Below are positions 17,259 through 25,826 of a stretch of 64,000 nt of DNA, piece by piece; the stretch's first letter is position 1, and each line of letters begins with the position of its first letter. The stretch lies in NCBI GenBank assembly GCA_020161065.1, contig JAIUPH010000018.1, positions 186,001-250,000 of the forward strand, in the 5' to 3' direction. The DNA is from Pseudomonadota bacterium (GTDB lineage: Bacteria; Pseudomonadota; Gammaproteobacteria; Burkholderiales; Burkholderiaceae_C). Under the pieces are notes generated by a model that saw only the letters and a program-made list of their open reading frames with translations, had not been told where the DNA came from and searched no databases. A program made the position numbers and the translations under genes.

Positions 17259-17807
17259 TCAGGCATTCGCTGGCGCGGACGCGGCTCGATCGAAGATCAG
17301 GCACGTCGTCGTCGCATGGGCGTAGAGCTTTCCGTCCGGTCCGACGATTCGCCCTTCGGCGACCGCGACCTGCCGTCCGGCGTGGATCAATTTGCCCTCG
17401 GCGCGCACCAGCCGAACCTGCTCGCTGAGGGCGCGAAGCATATTGACCTTGAGCTCCAGCGTCGTGAAGCCCTTGTCCGCGGGCAACATCGAATGCACGG
17501 CACACCCGACCGCGGAGTCGAGCAGCGTGGCGAACCATCCGCCGTGCACGATGCCCATCGGGTTGTAGAAGCGCCGTCGTGGGCGCCCCTGGAAGACGGC
17601 GATTCCGGGCTCGATGTGAATGGCAAGGATGTCGGCCGCATCATTGATGGGTGGAGGGGGAAGCTCGCCTGCGAAGATCGCCTGGAACATGTCCATGCCC
17701 GAACGGCCGAATGCCGTCCGCCTGGGCTCGACACCCGCAGCCTGCTGACCTGCCCGCACGCGCGCTTCGTCTGCTTCCCAGCGGGCGATCACGTCCTCAA
17801 CATCCAT
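17259..17807 (-). CDS. PaaI-family hotdog thioesterase
   Basis: 182 aa. The hotdog core has the PaaI/YdiI signature RFYNPMGIVHGGWFATLLDSAVGCA, with the HGG turn and a catalytic-type Asp in the following helix, then GFTTLELKVNML and AEGRIV. Hydrolyses an acyl-CoA or activated aryl thioester; substrate unknown. Last intact gene of the - strand operon, 53 bases after the Old Yellow Enzyme gene, followed by the MaoC remnant. Could in principle act on polyene thioesters next door, but its base composition links it to the inserted block. Confidence 0.85.
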   Translation of the reverse strand: MDVEDVIARWEADEARVRAGQQAAGVEPRRTAFGRSGMDMFQAIFAGELPPPPINDAADILAIHIEPGIAVFQGRPRRRFYNPMGIVHGGWFATLLDSAVGCAVHSMLPADKGFTTLELKVNMLRALSEQVRLVRAEGKLIHAGRQVAVAEGRIVGPDGKLYAHATTTCLIFDRAASAPANA

Positions 17808-17860
17808 CGCTTGCTCCCCGGTCTTGCGCTGACAGGTGTAGACGCCGTTGACTGGTGCGC

Positions 17861-18955
17861 CTACGCCGCGACGACCGGGTAGTCGGTGTAGCCCTTCGGC
17901 CCCGGGGTGTAGAACGTCGCCATGTCAGGGGCGTTCAGCGGCGCTTCGACCTGCAGGCGCCGCACCAGATCAGGATTGGCGAGGAACAAGCGTGCGAACG
18001 CGACCAGGTCGGCTTGCCCGGCCTGCAACGCGCGCTCCGCGCTCGCGCGATCGAAGCCGCCGGCCAGCATGAACACGCCCTCGAACGCCTCACGCAAGCG
18101 CAGCTTGAACGCCGCGGGCACGGGCGGAGCGCCCATGGCGCTGTGGTCCAGTACGTGGACGTACAGCAGCCCCAACGCCGAGAGCGCCTTCGTCAGTTGC
18201 AGATACTGATCCTCGACGCCGGGGTAGGGTCCCGTGCCGTTGAACACCCCGTAGGGCGAGAGCCGGATCCCGACACGATCCGCCCCGATGGCGGCCTTCG
18301 TGGCCGCGGCGACTTCGAGCGCGAAACGGTTGCGTCCGGCGATGTCGCCACCGTAGCCGTCCACGCGCTGGTTGACGTTCGCGTTCAGAAACTGCTCGAG
18401 GAGGTAGCCGTTGGCGGCATGCAGCTCGACGCCGTCGAAGCCGGCCTCGATCGCGAGCCGCGCCGAATGCGCGTACTCCGCCACCGCACGATCGATGTCC
18501 GACGCCGTCATCGCGCGCGGCGGGCTGTGAGGCTGCATGCCCTGGGCATCGGTGACCATCTCGCCGGGCAGCACCTGTGCGCCGGGGCCGATCAGTTCGG
18601 CGCCGGCCGGCAGGTTGGCGACGTGGCCCACGCGGCCGGTGTGCATCAGCTGCACGAAGATCTTGCCGCCCTTGGCGTGCACCGAATCGGTCACCAGACG
18701 CCAGCCGCGCACCTGGCTCTCGTTGAACAGGCCTGGGATGCGCGGGTAGCCCAGACCGTTCGGCGACGGCGAGGTGCCCTCGGTGATGATCAGGCCGGCG
18801 GCTGCGCGCTGGCCGTAGTACTCGGCCATCAACGCGTTGGCGGCGTTGCCCTCGACGGCGCGGCTGCGCGTCATCGGCGCCATCACGATGCGGTTGGGCA
18901 ACTGGAGCGAGGGTGCGACGAGGGGGTCGAAGAGCATGACGGGCCTTTCGTTCAT
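17861..18955 (-). CDS. Old Yellow Enzyme family alkene reductase (NemA-like)
   Basis: 364 aa FMN-dependent TIM-barrel enoate/alkene reductase that reduces electrophilic C=C bonds (enals, enones, maleimides, some nitro compounds) with NAD(P)H. Substrate-anchoring H179 and N182 with Tyr184 are in HAANGYLLEQFL; FMN-contact regions IVMAPMTRSRA near the N terminus and MLAGGFDRASAE near the C terminus are present. Length is normal for the family. NemA homologues are often regulated by TetR-type repressors responsive to electrophiles, consistent with the TetR gene at 22588. Confidence 0.92.
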   Translation of the reverse strand: MNERPVMLFDPLVAPSLQLPNRIVMAPMTRSRAVEGNAANALMAEYYGQRAAAGLIITEGTSPSPNGLGYPRIPGLFNESQVRGWRLVTDSVHAKGGKIFVQLMHTGRVGHVANLPAGAELIGPGAQVLPGEMVTDAQGMQPHSPPRAMTASDIDRAVAEYAHSARLAIEAGFDGVELHAANGYLLEQFLNANVNQRVDGYGGDIAGRNRFALEVAAATKAAIGADRVGIRLSPYGVFNGTGPYPGVEDQYLQLTKALSALGLLYVHVLDHSAMGAPPVPAAFKLRLREAFEGVFMLAGGFDRASAERALQAGQADLVAFARLFLANPDLVRRLQVEAPLNAPDMATFYTPGPKGYTDYPVVAA

Positions 18956-18979
18956 GTCGTGCAGCGGGCGATGGAAGGC

Positions 18980-19678
18980 TTACCGAGGCAGGTAGCTCGG
19001 CCTGGGCGCCGTCAAGCCGCGCCTGACCTGCACCGTGAGTTCGTCGGCCAGGACCTCATCGGCGCCCGATTCCAAACCGTCCAAGGCCCGCGCAACGATG
19101 GCTCCCGGGCTGGACTTCGGCGCATCGAGACCGCGCGTGAGATCGGTGTCGACGTAGGCCATGTGCAGCCCGAGCACCTGCGTTCGTTGCGCTGCCAACT
19201 CGTAGCGCAGCGCGTTGGTCAGCGACCATGCGGCCGACTTGCTCGCCGAATAGGCGGCCAGTTCCCCGCCGTTCACCCAGGCCGCCACCGACAACACGTT
19301 GAGCAGGGCGCCACCGCCGTTGCGGCCGAGAACCGGCGCAAAGGCCTGGCTCATTCGCAGCATGGCGAAGAAGTTGGTCTCGAAGATGCGCCGTGCGACG
19401 GCTTCGCTGTCGGCAGCGAGGAACCCGCCGGGTTGGGCGATGCCGGCGTTGTTGATGACCAGGGTCACATCCGAGGCCCGCTGGACCGCGGCGGCAATGT
19501 CTTCCGGCTTGTTGACGTCCAACCGCAAAGCCTCCACGCCCGGCTGGGTGAGGGTCGACGGGTCTCGCGCAGCGGCGTAAACCTTGCCGGCGCCACGCTC
19601 CAGCAGCGCCTGCGTGAATGCCCGACCGATGCCACGGTTGGCGCCGGTGACCAGGGCGACGGCGTTCTGAATCTTCAT
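18980..19678 (-). CDS. short-chain dehydrogenase/reductase
   Basis: 232 aa classical SDR. Cofactor motif TGANRGIGRA (residues about 11-20), NNAG at about 75, catalytic YSASK with Ser in LNVLSVAAWVN. Lacks a C-terminal extension typical of other SDR classes. Probably acts on a carbonyl produced or consumed with the neighbouring alkene reductase and quinone-oxidoreductase-like enzymes. Its ATG overlaps the end of the hydrolase fusion gene; 24 bases separate it from the downstream gene. Substrate unknown. Confidence 0.9.
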   Translation of the reverse strand: MKIQNAVALVTGANRGIGRAFTQALLERGAGKVYAAARDPSTLTQPGVEALRLDVNKPEDIAAAVQRASDVTLVINNAGIAQPGGFLAADSEAVARRIFETNFFAMLRMSQAFAPVLGRNGGGALLNVLSVAAWVNGGELAAYSASKSAAWSLTNALRYELAAQRTQVLGLHMAYVDTDLTRGLDAPKSSPGAIVARALDGLESGADEVLADELTVQVRRGLTAPRPSYLPR

Positions 19679-21381
19679 CTCGGCTCTCCTGACGATTTCG
19701 AGTTTTCGACGAACGTCGGCGCCTCGGACACCGCGTAGGCGTGCACCGCTGTTGCATGGCGTGCGAGGCGCTCAGACAGCGCTTTGGGCTTTGGCCCTGC
19801 GAAGAACGCGTCACGATCCCGTGCACTCGCGAAACCGAGGATCAGCGACGCGTGGAACCGCTCTTCATGCGGGTTGTCGTGGGCGACATCGGGCGTCGCC
19901 CAGGTCGCCTCGCTCCACGGAAGAAACCACTGCGAGCGCAGTTCGGTCAGCGCTGCGACAGAGGCGAGGGAAGGAACCAGCTCGCCATGCAGAAAGTCCC
20001 GAAAGGCCTGGCCATCGACGTCGCTGCGGCGCCGAAGCAGGATGTAGGCGCGCGCGCCGACCGGTGCATTCGGATTGGCGACCGAGTACCAGCGCGAGGC
20101 CCCGGGTGGGCCGGCATACAGCAGCGTCCTTCGGAAGACGTTCACCTCGTCCTTGAACGCCAAGCGGGTCCGGTCCAGCCCCTGCACCGGCGCCAGCGCC
20201 GACTCGAAGGTCACCTCCGCGACGCCATCGACTCGACGGTCAGGGGGAATCGCGGTCTGCACGCCGGGCGTCGCTGGCCATAGGCCGGCGTTGTCCGCCG
20301 CCAGGTGGATCTGTCGATACTCCAGCATGCCTTTGCTGGCCGAGATGATCTTCGAATGCGGCCCCTTCCAGGAGGCCATGCCAGCTTCGCGCGGCTGGTC
20401 GGTGCGGACCCACAACAGGATCGACGAAGAAAAGTGCTTGTGCGCGTCGAGCGGCGCCGGACGATCGGCGGAAGTTCCGCCTGCCGTCGCCGACGGTTGC
20501 GCGGCATCGCGCTCCGGCGTGCCGTTCAGGAAGTCGGCCGCAAGCGGTGCGAACTGGTCGTGGAACTGAAAGATCGCCCCGTGCCCCGAGTCGGGATAGA
20601 TGATCAGCCGCGATCCGGCGATGCGCCTGTGCAGGTCGTAGGACAGCACGGACGGCACCATGCGGTCGTTGTCGCCGTTGGCGATGAGCGTGGGCTGCGT
20701 GACGCGCGAAAGGTCGCCCGGGGGCGCGTTGCCCCAACGTTTGATGGCACGCAGTTGCATTTGAAACGCCGCGATCGAGATGGGCGCATCGCGATCGGTC
20801 TTGCGCTCATGCAAGCGTTCGATGAAGGCGCGGCCCGCGCGCTTGCCGGCGTCGTCTCGATTGAAGAAGAGGAACTCCTTCGGGTCGGACAAGGTCACGG
20901 CCGCGCGCAACATGTCGAAGTAAGTCGTGCCGCCGACCTTGTCGATGCCGTTGCCGCCTGCCGGCCCGGTGCCGGTCAGCACCAGCCGGCGCACCAGTGT
21001 CGGGTGGGCCAGTACCATCGCCTGCGCGACCATGCCACCCAGCGAGAACGCAAACACGTCGATCGTGTCGTGCCCCAAGGCTTGGATGAACGCGGCGGCA
21101 TCGTCCGCCATGGCCTCGATGGTCTCGGGGACGTCTCCGCTCGAGCCGCCGACGCCGCGGTTGTCGAACGCGATGACGTGGCGCCTGGCCGCAATGGCGT
21201 CGACGATCCGCGGGTCCCAGTTGTCGAGCGTGGCCGCGAGGTGAACGAACAGCACCACCGGGATGTCACCCCTGGGCCCGAGCTCGCGATAGGCATAGCG
21301 GACGCCGTCGACGCTGAGCGCCAGGTTCGGCGCTTGCGCGTATGACACGTTGGAGGACGGGCTCTGCGCTTCGGAACTCAT
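19675..21381 (-). CDS. alpha/beta hydrolase fused to an EthD-like C-terminal region
   Basis: 568 aa. Residues 1-287 are an alpha/beta hydrolase: oxyanion region FVHLAATLDNWD, nucleophile Ser113 in AFSLGGM (first Gly of the usual GxSxG is Ala), acid in IANGDNDRMV near 237 and His267 in PDSGHG. A Pro/Ala-rich linker (288-312) leads to a 255-residue C-terminal part with two ferredoxin-like repeats resembling EthD/dimeric barrel domains (MASWKGPHSKI...MLEYRQIHL, then FRDFLHGELVPSL). I have not seen this pairing in named enzymes. ATG at 21381 has GGAGA upstream and overlaps the upstream gene's stop. Confidence 0.8.
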   Translation of the reverse strand: MSSEAQSPSSNVSYAQAPNLALSVDGVRYAYRELGPRGDIPVVLFVHLAATLDNWDPRIVDAIAARRHVIAFDNRGVGGSSGDVPETIEAMADDAAAFIQALGHDTIDVFAFSLGGMVAQAMVLAHPTLVRRLVLTGTGPAGGNGIDKVGGTTYFDMLRAAVTLSDPKEFLFFNRDDAGKRAGRAFIERLHERKTDRDAPISIAAFQMQLRAIKRWGNAPPGDLSRVTQPTLIANGDNDRMVPSVLSYDLHRRIAGSRLIIYPDSGHGAIFQFHDQFAPLAADFLNGTPERDAAQPSATAGGTSADRPAPLDAHKHFSSSILLWVRTDQPREAGMASWKGPHSKIISASKGMLEYRQIHLAADNAGLWPATPGVQTAIPPDRRVDGVAEVTFESALAPVQGLDRTRLAFKDEVNVFRRTLLYAGPPGASRWYSVANPNAPVGARAYILLRRRSDVDGQAFRDFLHGELVPSLASVAALTELRSQWFLPWSEATWATPDVAHDNPHEERFHASLILGFASARDRDAFFAGPKPKALSERLARHATAVHAYAVSEAPTFVENSKSSGEPR

Positions 21382-22391
21382 GTCTTCTCCGGTTGGCCTT
21401 GGATGACGACCTTGCCCTTGCTGCGCCCGGATTCGACGTAGGCCAGCGCTTCGTTCGTCGCCTCGAACGAAAACTCCCGATCGATGACCGGCCGGATGTG
21501 ACCCGTCTCGATCAGCGCCGAGATCTCGCGCAACTGCTCGCCGCTGGCGCGCATGAACAAGAAGCTGTAGTGCACGCCAAGCCGCGCGGCCTGACGTCGT
21601 GCGCTCATGCTGAGCAGCCTCAGCGCCACCCGCACGGGCAGCGGCGCGCCGATGGCTTGGCCGAAGGCAGGATCGGGCGGCCCGGAGATGGAGATCAGCT
21701 GGCCGCCGCGCTTGAGCACCCGCAGGGACTTGGCGAGCGTCGCCGCATCCTGGCTGTGCAGGACGACATCCTGGTCGCGCAAGATCGATTCGAAATCTTC
21801 GGTTCGGTAGTCGATGACGATGTCGGCGCCCAGCCGCTTCACCAGCGAATGGTTCGCGGCGCTCGCCGTGGTGGCGACCGTCGCGCCGAGCCGCTTCGCC
21901 AACTGAATCGCCACCGTGCCCACGCCGCCCGAGCCGGCCTGAATGAAGATCTTCTGCCCCTTCGCCAACTTGGCGCGTTCGACGAGGGCCTGCCATGCCG
22001 TGAGGGCAACCAGCGGCAACGAAGCCGCCTGCGTCATCGTCAGCCCCTTGGGCTTGGGCGCGAGGGATGACTCGCGCACCGGCGCGAACGCTGCGAAGGC
22101 ACCGATCCGCAGATCGTCCAGCTTGGCGTAGACCTCGTCGCCGACCTCGACGCTGCGCACCGCGGCGCCGGTCTTGACCACCTTGCCGGCCACGTCGTGG
22201 CCCAGGACGATCGGCAATCGGTAGGGCAGGATCAGCTTGAACGCGCCCTGGCGGATCTTGGCGTCCAGCACGTTGACGCTGGCCGCATCGACGCGCACCA
22301 GCACTTCATGGTCGCGCAGCTCCGGTACTGGGATGTCGGCCATGCGCAAGGGACGGCCCTTGCCATAGCGGTCGAGCAGGAATGCCTTCAT
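21378..22391 (-). CDS. NADP-dependent medium-chain oxidoreductase (quinone-oxidoreductase-like)
   Basis: 337 aa zinc-independent MDR enzyme. N-terminal GroES-like region with LPIVLGHDVAGKVVKTG, nucleotide-binding AGSGGVGTVAIQLAKRLGA (about residues 152-170), and the C-terminal TGHIRPVIDREFSFEATNEALAYVESGRSKGKVVI typical of the quinone oxidoreductase/alkenal reductase group (that stretch is quoted in parts by position 300-332). No zinc ligands of alcohol dehydrogenase are seen. First gene of the - strand operon, divergent from tetR with 196 bases between. Probably reduces quinones or alkenals. Confidence 0.9.
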   Translation of the reverse strand: MKAFLLDRYGKGRPLRMADIPVPELRDHEVLVRVDAASVNVLDAKIRQGAFKLILPYRLPIVLGHDVAGKVVKTGAAVRSVEVGDEVYAKLDDLRIGAFAAFAPVRESSLAPKPKGLTMTQAASLPLVALTAWQALVERAKLAKGQKIFIQAGSGGVGTVAIQLAKRLGATVATTASAANHSLVKRLGADIVIDYRTEDFESILRDQDVVLHSQDAATLAKSLRVLKRGGQLISISGPPDPAFGQAIGAPLPVRVALRLLSMSARRQAARLGVHYSFLFMRASGEQLREISALIETGHIRPVIDREFSFEATNEALAYVESGRSKGKVVIQGQPEKT

Positions 22392-22438
22392 GGGATTGCG
22401 CAGGGGAGATCGAGGAGCGAAGTGGCCGGCAGGTGTTT

Positions 22439-22489
22439 ATGATGACGACCGTACGCATTGAAGTCAAGCCTTTTGCGTACAGTCATAAT
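22439..22489. promoter_or_regulatory. divergent promoter with TetR operator palindrome
   Basis: Perfect 7-bp inverted repeat GTACGCA (22451-22457) / TGCGTAC (22474-22480). On the - strand, TTGACT (22467-22462), 17 bases, then CATCAT (22444-22439) forms a plausible promoter for the redox operon, with the palindrome straddling its -35. On the + strand, CATAAT (22484-22489) could be the -10 for tetR. The arrangement predicts that the TetR protein represses both directions. Confidence 0.6.
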
Positions 22490-22587
22490 CAAAAAAAGGG
22501 AGTCGTCCTCCGGTCGATCGAGAGACCGGCCGGGCCGGCATCGAACGTCGATCGAGTACCTGGGGCTCACATCGAAGGAATGGCGTC

Positions 22588-23223
22588 ATGAAGATCAGCA
22601 AGGTGCAAGCGCAGGCGAATCGGGATCGCATCGTCGAAACGGCGTCGGTACTGTTTCGGGAGCGCGGCTACGATGGCATCGGGGTTGCCGATCTGATGTC
22701 GGCCGCGGGCTTCACCCACGGTGGCTTCTACCGACAATTCGAATCGAAGGCCGACCTGATGGCGCAAGCCGCCACCGTCGGGCTCGCGCAGACGCTGGGC
22801 CGGATCCAGCAGGCGAAGGGCACCGACTACATTCAGCAGTACCTCTCGCGTGCGCACCGCGATGGGCCCGGCGCCGGGTGCACGCTGGCCGCGCTCGGCG
22901 CGGATGCCGCACGTCAGCCGGAGCAGGTCAAGGCGGCGTTTGCACAGGGCCTCGAAGAGACCTTGGCATCCCTGATGCGCGAGGACAAAGCAAAAGGTGC
23001 TCCGGCGCTGCACGAGGCCCGCGCGCGTTTACTCGGCACGCTCGCGCAATTGGTGGGCGCGATCGTGCTGTCACGCGCCTGTCCGGATGATTCTCCGCTC
23101 GCAGACGAAATTCTCAAGGCTTGTCGTGCGGCCCTGGTGCCCAAACCAGGCGCGAGGGCGGGCGCCAAGTCGTCTGCGAGGACAGATCGCGACGGCAAAG
23201 CCGCCGTTCCACGCACCCGCTAG
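22588..23223 (+). CDS. TetR/AcrR-family transcriptional regulator
   Basis: 211 aa. N-terminal HTH: RDRIVETASVLFRERGYDGIG followed by VADLMSAAGFTHGGFYRQFESK, with the recognition helix in the classic position (residues about 14-57). The C-terminal ligand-binding part is alpha-helical and ends in a basic tail. GGAAT-type ribosome site (AAGGAA at 22575-22580) sits 7 bases before the ATG. Closest in feel to the group controlling NemA-type operons. Divergent from the redox operon; it probably represses it and itself through the palindrome between them. Confidence 0.92.
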   Translation: MKISKVQAQANRDRIVETASVLFRERGYDGIGVADLMSAAGFTHGGFYRQFESKADLMAQAATVGLAQTLGRIQQAKGTDYIQQYLSRAHRDGPGAGCTLAALGADAARQPEQVKAAFAQGLEETLASLMREDKAKGAPALHEARARLLGTLAQLVGAIVLSRACPDDSPLADEILKACRAALVPKPGARAGAKSSARTDRDGKAAVPRTR

Positions 23224-23335
23224 CCCATGGTTCCCGGTGCGGCCGCATCGGGCCAGATCCGGACGAGAGCCCTTCTGCGATGAGATCGCGAAGCCGCTTC
23301 CTGGCCTGCGCTTCGAGCTGCTGCCGTTTCACGCC

Positions 23336-24145
23336 TCACCGCTGAAACGGCGGCCGCCGCGTCAGCCGCCGCCACAGCAGCGCCGGCAGCCGCAGCACGA
23401 AGCCGACCATCAGCCGCGCGTGCATCCAGGTCAGCAGCGCGTTGTCGCGCCCGTAGTGGAAGTGCGAGACGCCGCCTTCTTCGGCCGTTAGATACTTCAC
23501 CGGGGCGTCGAGGTTGATCGGCTTGACGCCGCGCCAGGCCAGGCGCACCACGGCTTCGGGGTCGAAGTCGAAGCGGCGCATCCAGGCGTTGGCGCGCATC
23601 ACTTCGATCAGCGCGGCCACCGGGTAGACGCGAAAGCCGTACAGCGAATCGCCGATGCCGGCGTTCAGCGTCTCCAGGTTGGCCCAGGCGTTGGAGACCT
23701 TGCGCCCGCGCACGCGCAGCAGCGGCGCGCTGGCGTCGAACACCGGCTTGCCCAGCACCATGGCCTCGGGCCGCGCGGCCGAGGCCTGCATGAAGGCGCC
23801 GATCAGCGCCGCCGGGTGCTGGCCGTCGGCGTCCATGGTCAGCGCGTGCGTGAAGCCTGCAGCCTGCGCCTGCTGCAGCCCGTGCAGCACGGCCGCGCCC
23901 TTGCCCTGGTTGTGCGGCAGCACGAAGACGCGCAGCCCGGCGTCGCGCGCCGCCATCTGTTGCAGGCCCTCGGCCGTGCCGTCGCGGCTGCCGTCGACCA
24001 CCACCCACACGGGGGTCCATTGCGCGCGCGCCTCGGCCACCGTCTGGTAGACGCGCGCGCCGGTGTCGTAGCTGGGGATCAGCACGAGGTGGCTGCGCGA
24101 CGGCGCCGGCGCGGCCATCGCGGGGCTGGCGCTCGCGGCGCTCAT
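23336..24145 (-). CDS. family 2 glycosyltransferase of the pigment cluster
   Basis: 269 aa GT-A fold enzyme. SHLVLIPSYDTG starts the nucleotide-sugar domain; VVVDGSRDGT and the metal-binding MDADGQHP motif are clear, as is HNQGKGAAVLHGL. C-terminal hydrophobic stretch (RLMVGFVLRLPALLWRRL) suggests membrane association. Expected to glycosylate a lipid carrier or the polyene. ATG at 24145 overlaps the upstream acyltransferase stop. In some APE loci a glycosyltransferase and acyltransferase are fused (ApeJ-like); here they are separate, coupled genes. Confidence 0.88.
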   Translation of the reverse strand: MSAASASPAMAAPAPSRSHLVLIPSYDTGARVYQTVAEARAQWTPVWVVVDGSRDGTAEGLQQMAARDAGLRVFVLPHNQGKGAAVLHGLQQAQAAGFTHALTMDADGQHPAALIGAFMQASAARPEAMVLGKPVFDASAPLLRVRGRKVSNAWANLETLNAGIGDSLYGFRVYPVAALIEVMRANAWMRRFDFDPEAVVRLAWRGVKPINLDAPVKYLTAEEGGVSHFHYGRDNALLTWMHARLMVGFVLRLPALLWRRLTRRPPFQR

Positions 24146-24987
24146 GGCGCGGGTGCTGCCGTGGTTCGCGGCGGCCGCACGCCGGCGGCGAAGTAGGCCT
24201 CCAGTTCGTCCTGGAACGCCGCCGCATTGCCCACCGGCGGCGCAAAGCGCCGGCCCAGCCGCACGCTGAAGACGATGGGCAGCGGCGGCAGCCGCCACAG
24301 CGGCCAGCCCTTGCCGAGGTAGGGCGAGTCGGTGTCGATGAAGACGGCCTGCACCGGCGCGCCGGCGCGGCGCGCGATCACGCCCACCGCCGAATGGAAG
24401 CGGTTGACCGGCCAATGCGTGGTGCGCGTGCCTTCGGGAAACAGCACGAGTTGGCCGCCGCCGCGCAGGTCGGCCACGGCCAGGCGCACCAGGGCATGCG
24501 GGCTGTCGTTGCGGATGTAGCGCGCCAGCCGCGCGCCGGCGGCCAGGAAGGGGTTGCGCGCGAGGCTCGCCTTCATCACGCAGGCGCTGCGCGGCAGCCG
24601 CGCCACCAGCATCATGGCATCCAGCATGCTGGGGTGGTTGGCCACGACGATCAGCCCGCGCTCGTCGGCCAGCGGGTCCAGCGCCTGCGCGTCCATGCGC
24701 AGCAGGCCGCTGGCCCCGGCCGCCTGGAAGAACCAGGAATAGGCGCGCGCGATGGCGGCGCGGCCGATGCGCAGCCCGCGCTCGCGGCCGAGCAGCGGCA
24801 GCAGCACCATGGCGACGGCGTTCCACAGCAGCGAGCCGAGGCCCAGCCCGACGAGCAACGTCTGCAGCATCAGCCAGGCCAGCGGGCGCAGCAGCGGCTG
24901 GGCGATCAGCGGCGCGGCCGCCGCGGCGGGCGGGACCGCGGGCTCCAGCGGCGCAGGCTGCAGGCGGTCGGCGTCGTCGGGGATCAT
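24142..24987 (-). CDS. PlsC-like 1-acylglycerol-3-phosphate-type acyltransferase
   Basis: 281 aa. Ala/Pro-rich N terminus, two TM segments (about residues 38-68), then the PlsC signature NHPSMLDAMM (NHxxxxD type) near 118 and FPEGTRTTHW near 178. Transfers an acyl group to a lipid acceptor in the inner membrane. With the adjacent GT2 gene it fits the lipid/glycan attachment step of aryl-polyene biosynthesis. Overlaps both neighbours by 4 bases, so translation is coupled with the MipA/OmpV gene upstream. Confidence 0.87.
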   Translation of the reverse strand: MIPDDADRLQPAPLEPAVPPAAAAAPLIAQPLLRPLAWLMLQTLLVGLGLGSLLWNAVAMVLLPLLGRERGLRIGRAAIARAYSWFFQAAGASGLLRMDAQALDPLADERGLIVVANHPSMLDAMMLVARLPRSACVMKASLARNPFLAAGARLARYIRNDSPHALVRLAVADLRGGGQLVLFPEGTRTTHWPVNRFHSAVGVIARRAGAPVQAVFIDTDSPYLGKGWPLWRLPPLPIVFSVRLGRRFAPPVGNAAAFQDELEAYFAAGVRPPRTTAAPAP

Positions 24988-25826
24988 TTCAATTCATCGG
25001 GGTCCGGCACCAGCCGGTCCGACGACCACAGCAGCCACGAGACCGCGACGCCGAAGCTGAGGTTGCTGCGCCGGCGCACCAGCGGGCTTTCGCTGAAGTT
25101 GGCGCCGGCCAGCGAATCGGCGCTGACGAAGGCGCCGATCCAACGCCGGCCGTCGCGCCGCGTGGCGGCCAGCGTGGCCTGCCAGCCGCCGCGGCCGGCG
25201 CGCGCGCTGTAGGCCGGGCGCTCAGTGCTGGCGTATTCGGGCGCCACGTCGTAGTAGTAGCGGTGGTAGTCGCGGCTGCCCCACAGCGCCGACAGCTCGG
25301 TGCCGACGTTCCAGCCGGCGATGCGCTGGTCGAGGTTGAGCGTGGGCGCCGCCACCCAGCCGACGCCGCGCGATTTGGTCTGCAGCGTGAAGGCGGCGCG
25401 GATGGGCAGCCGCGCCTCGACCTTCCAGCCCGGGCCGCTGGCCAGGCGCAGGTTGAGGTTGGGGCCGACCTCGACGGTGCCCTTGAGGTCGGGCATGCCG
25501 TGGCGCGCCGGCTCGTCGGCGCTGCGCGAAGGCGCGGTGGCTTCCAGGCTGATGTCGAAGTCGATGCGGTCGGAGTCCAGCAGCTTGGCCTTCAGGCCTT
25601 CGCGGTTGGCCTGCAGGATCTCGCCGCGGTACACGCCGTAGGGCATGGGCAGCAGCCAGTTGCGCGACTTCTCGGCGCCGCGGTAGTGCGGCAGCGACAG
25701 GCCGGCCACGCCCAGGCCCAGCTCCCACAGCGGCAGTTCGGCGGCCAAGGCCGGCGCGGGCAGCGCGGCGGCGGTGCTGGCAGCGGCGGCTAACGCGGCG
25801 GCTAACGTGGAAAACCAACGGCTCAT
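24984..25826 (-). CDS. MipA/OmpV-family outer-membrane beta-barrel protein
   Basis: 280 aa. Cleavable signal (residues 1-28, ending ALAAEL), then WELGLGVAGLSLPHYRGAEK, the usual N-terminal block of MipA/OmpV proteins, followed by alternating aromatic/hydrophobic strands and the closing SNLSFGVAVSWLLWSSD region. Members scaffold or form small outer-membrane barrels. Here it probably supports transfer or display of the acylated pigment at the outer membrane (inference from context). Start overlaps the stop of halogenase 2. Confidence 0.87.
   Translation of the reverse strand: MSRWFSTLAAALAAAASTAAALPAPALAAELPLWELGLGVAGLSLPHYRGAEKSRNWLLPMPYGVYRGEILQANREGLKAKLLDSDRIDFDISLEATAPSRSADEPARHGMPDLKGTVEVGPNLNLRLASGPGWKVEARLPIRAAFTLQTKSRGVGWVAAPTLNLDQRIAGWNVGTELSALWGSRDYHRYYYDVAPEYASTERPAYSARAGRGGWQATLAATRRDGRRWIGAFVSADSLAGANFSESPLVRRRSNLSFGVAVSWLLWSSDRLVPDPDELK

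Larger units (their letters stand above)
17017..23335. other. lower-GC block inserted between the two arms of the pigment cluster
   Basis: Between the REP-like element and the glycosyltransferase gene the composition drops: 60-base samples I counted gave about 63-67% GC (20101, 19441, 21481, 22621), with one at 77% (18001), against 77-83% in neighbouring pigment genes. Content is a TetR regulator, a five-gene redox operon and a MaoC pseudogene, none typical of aryl-polyene pathways. I see no integrase, transposase or direct-repeat ends, so the mechanism of entry is unknown. Confidence 0.6.

Noticed and set aside
23114-23332. Short - strand frame starting MKRQQLEAQARKRLRDLIAEGL, resembling a ParD-type antitoxin start
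   Set aside because: Only about 25 residues fit; the rest is antisense to tetR, and no toxin gene is near. At most a vestige.
17017-23335. Integrative element with att sites
   Set aside because: No integrase, transposase, tRNA target or matching direct repeats at the block edges, so I call it only a compositional island.
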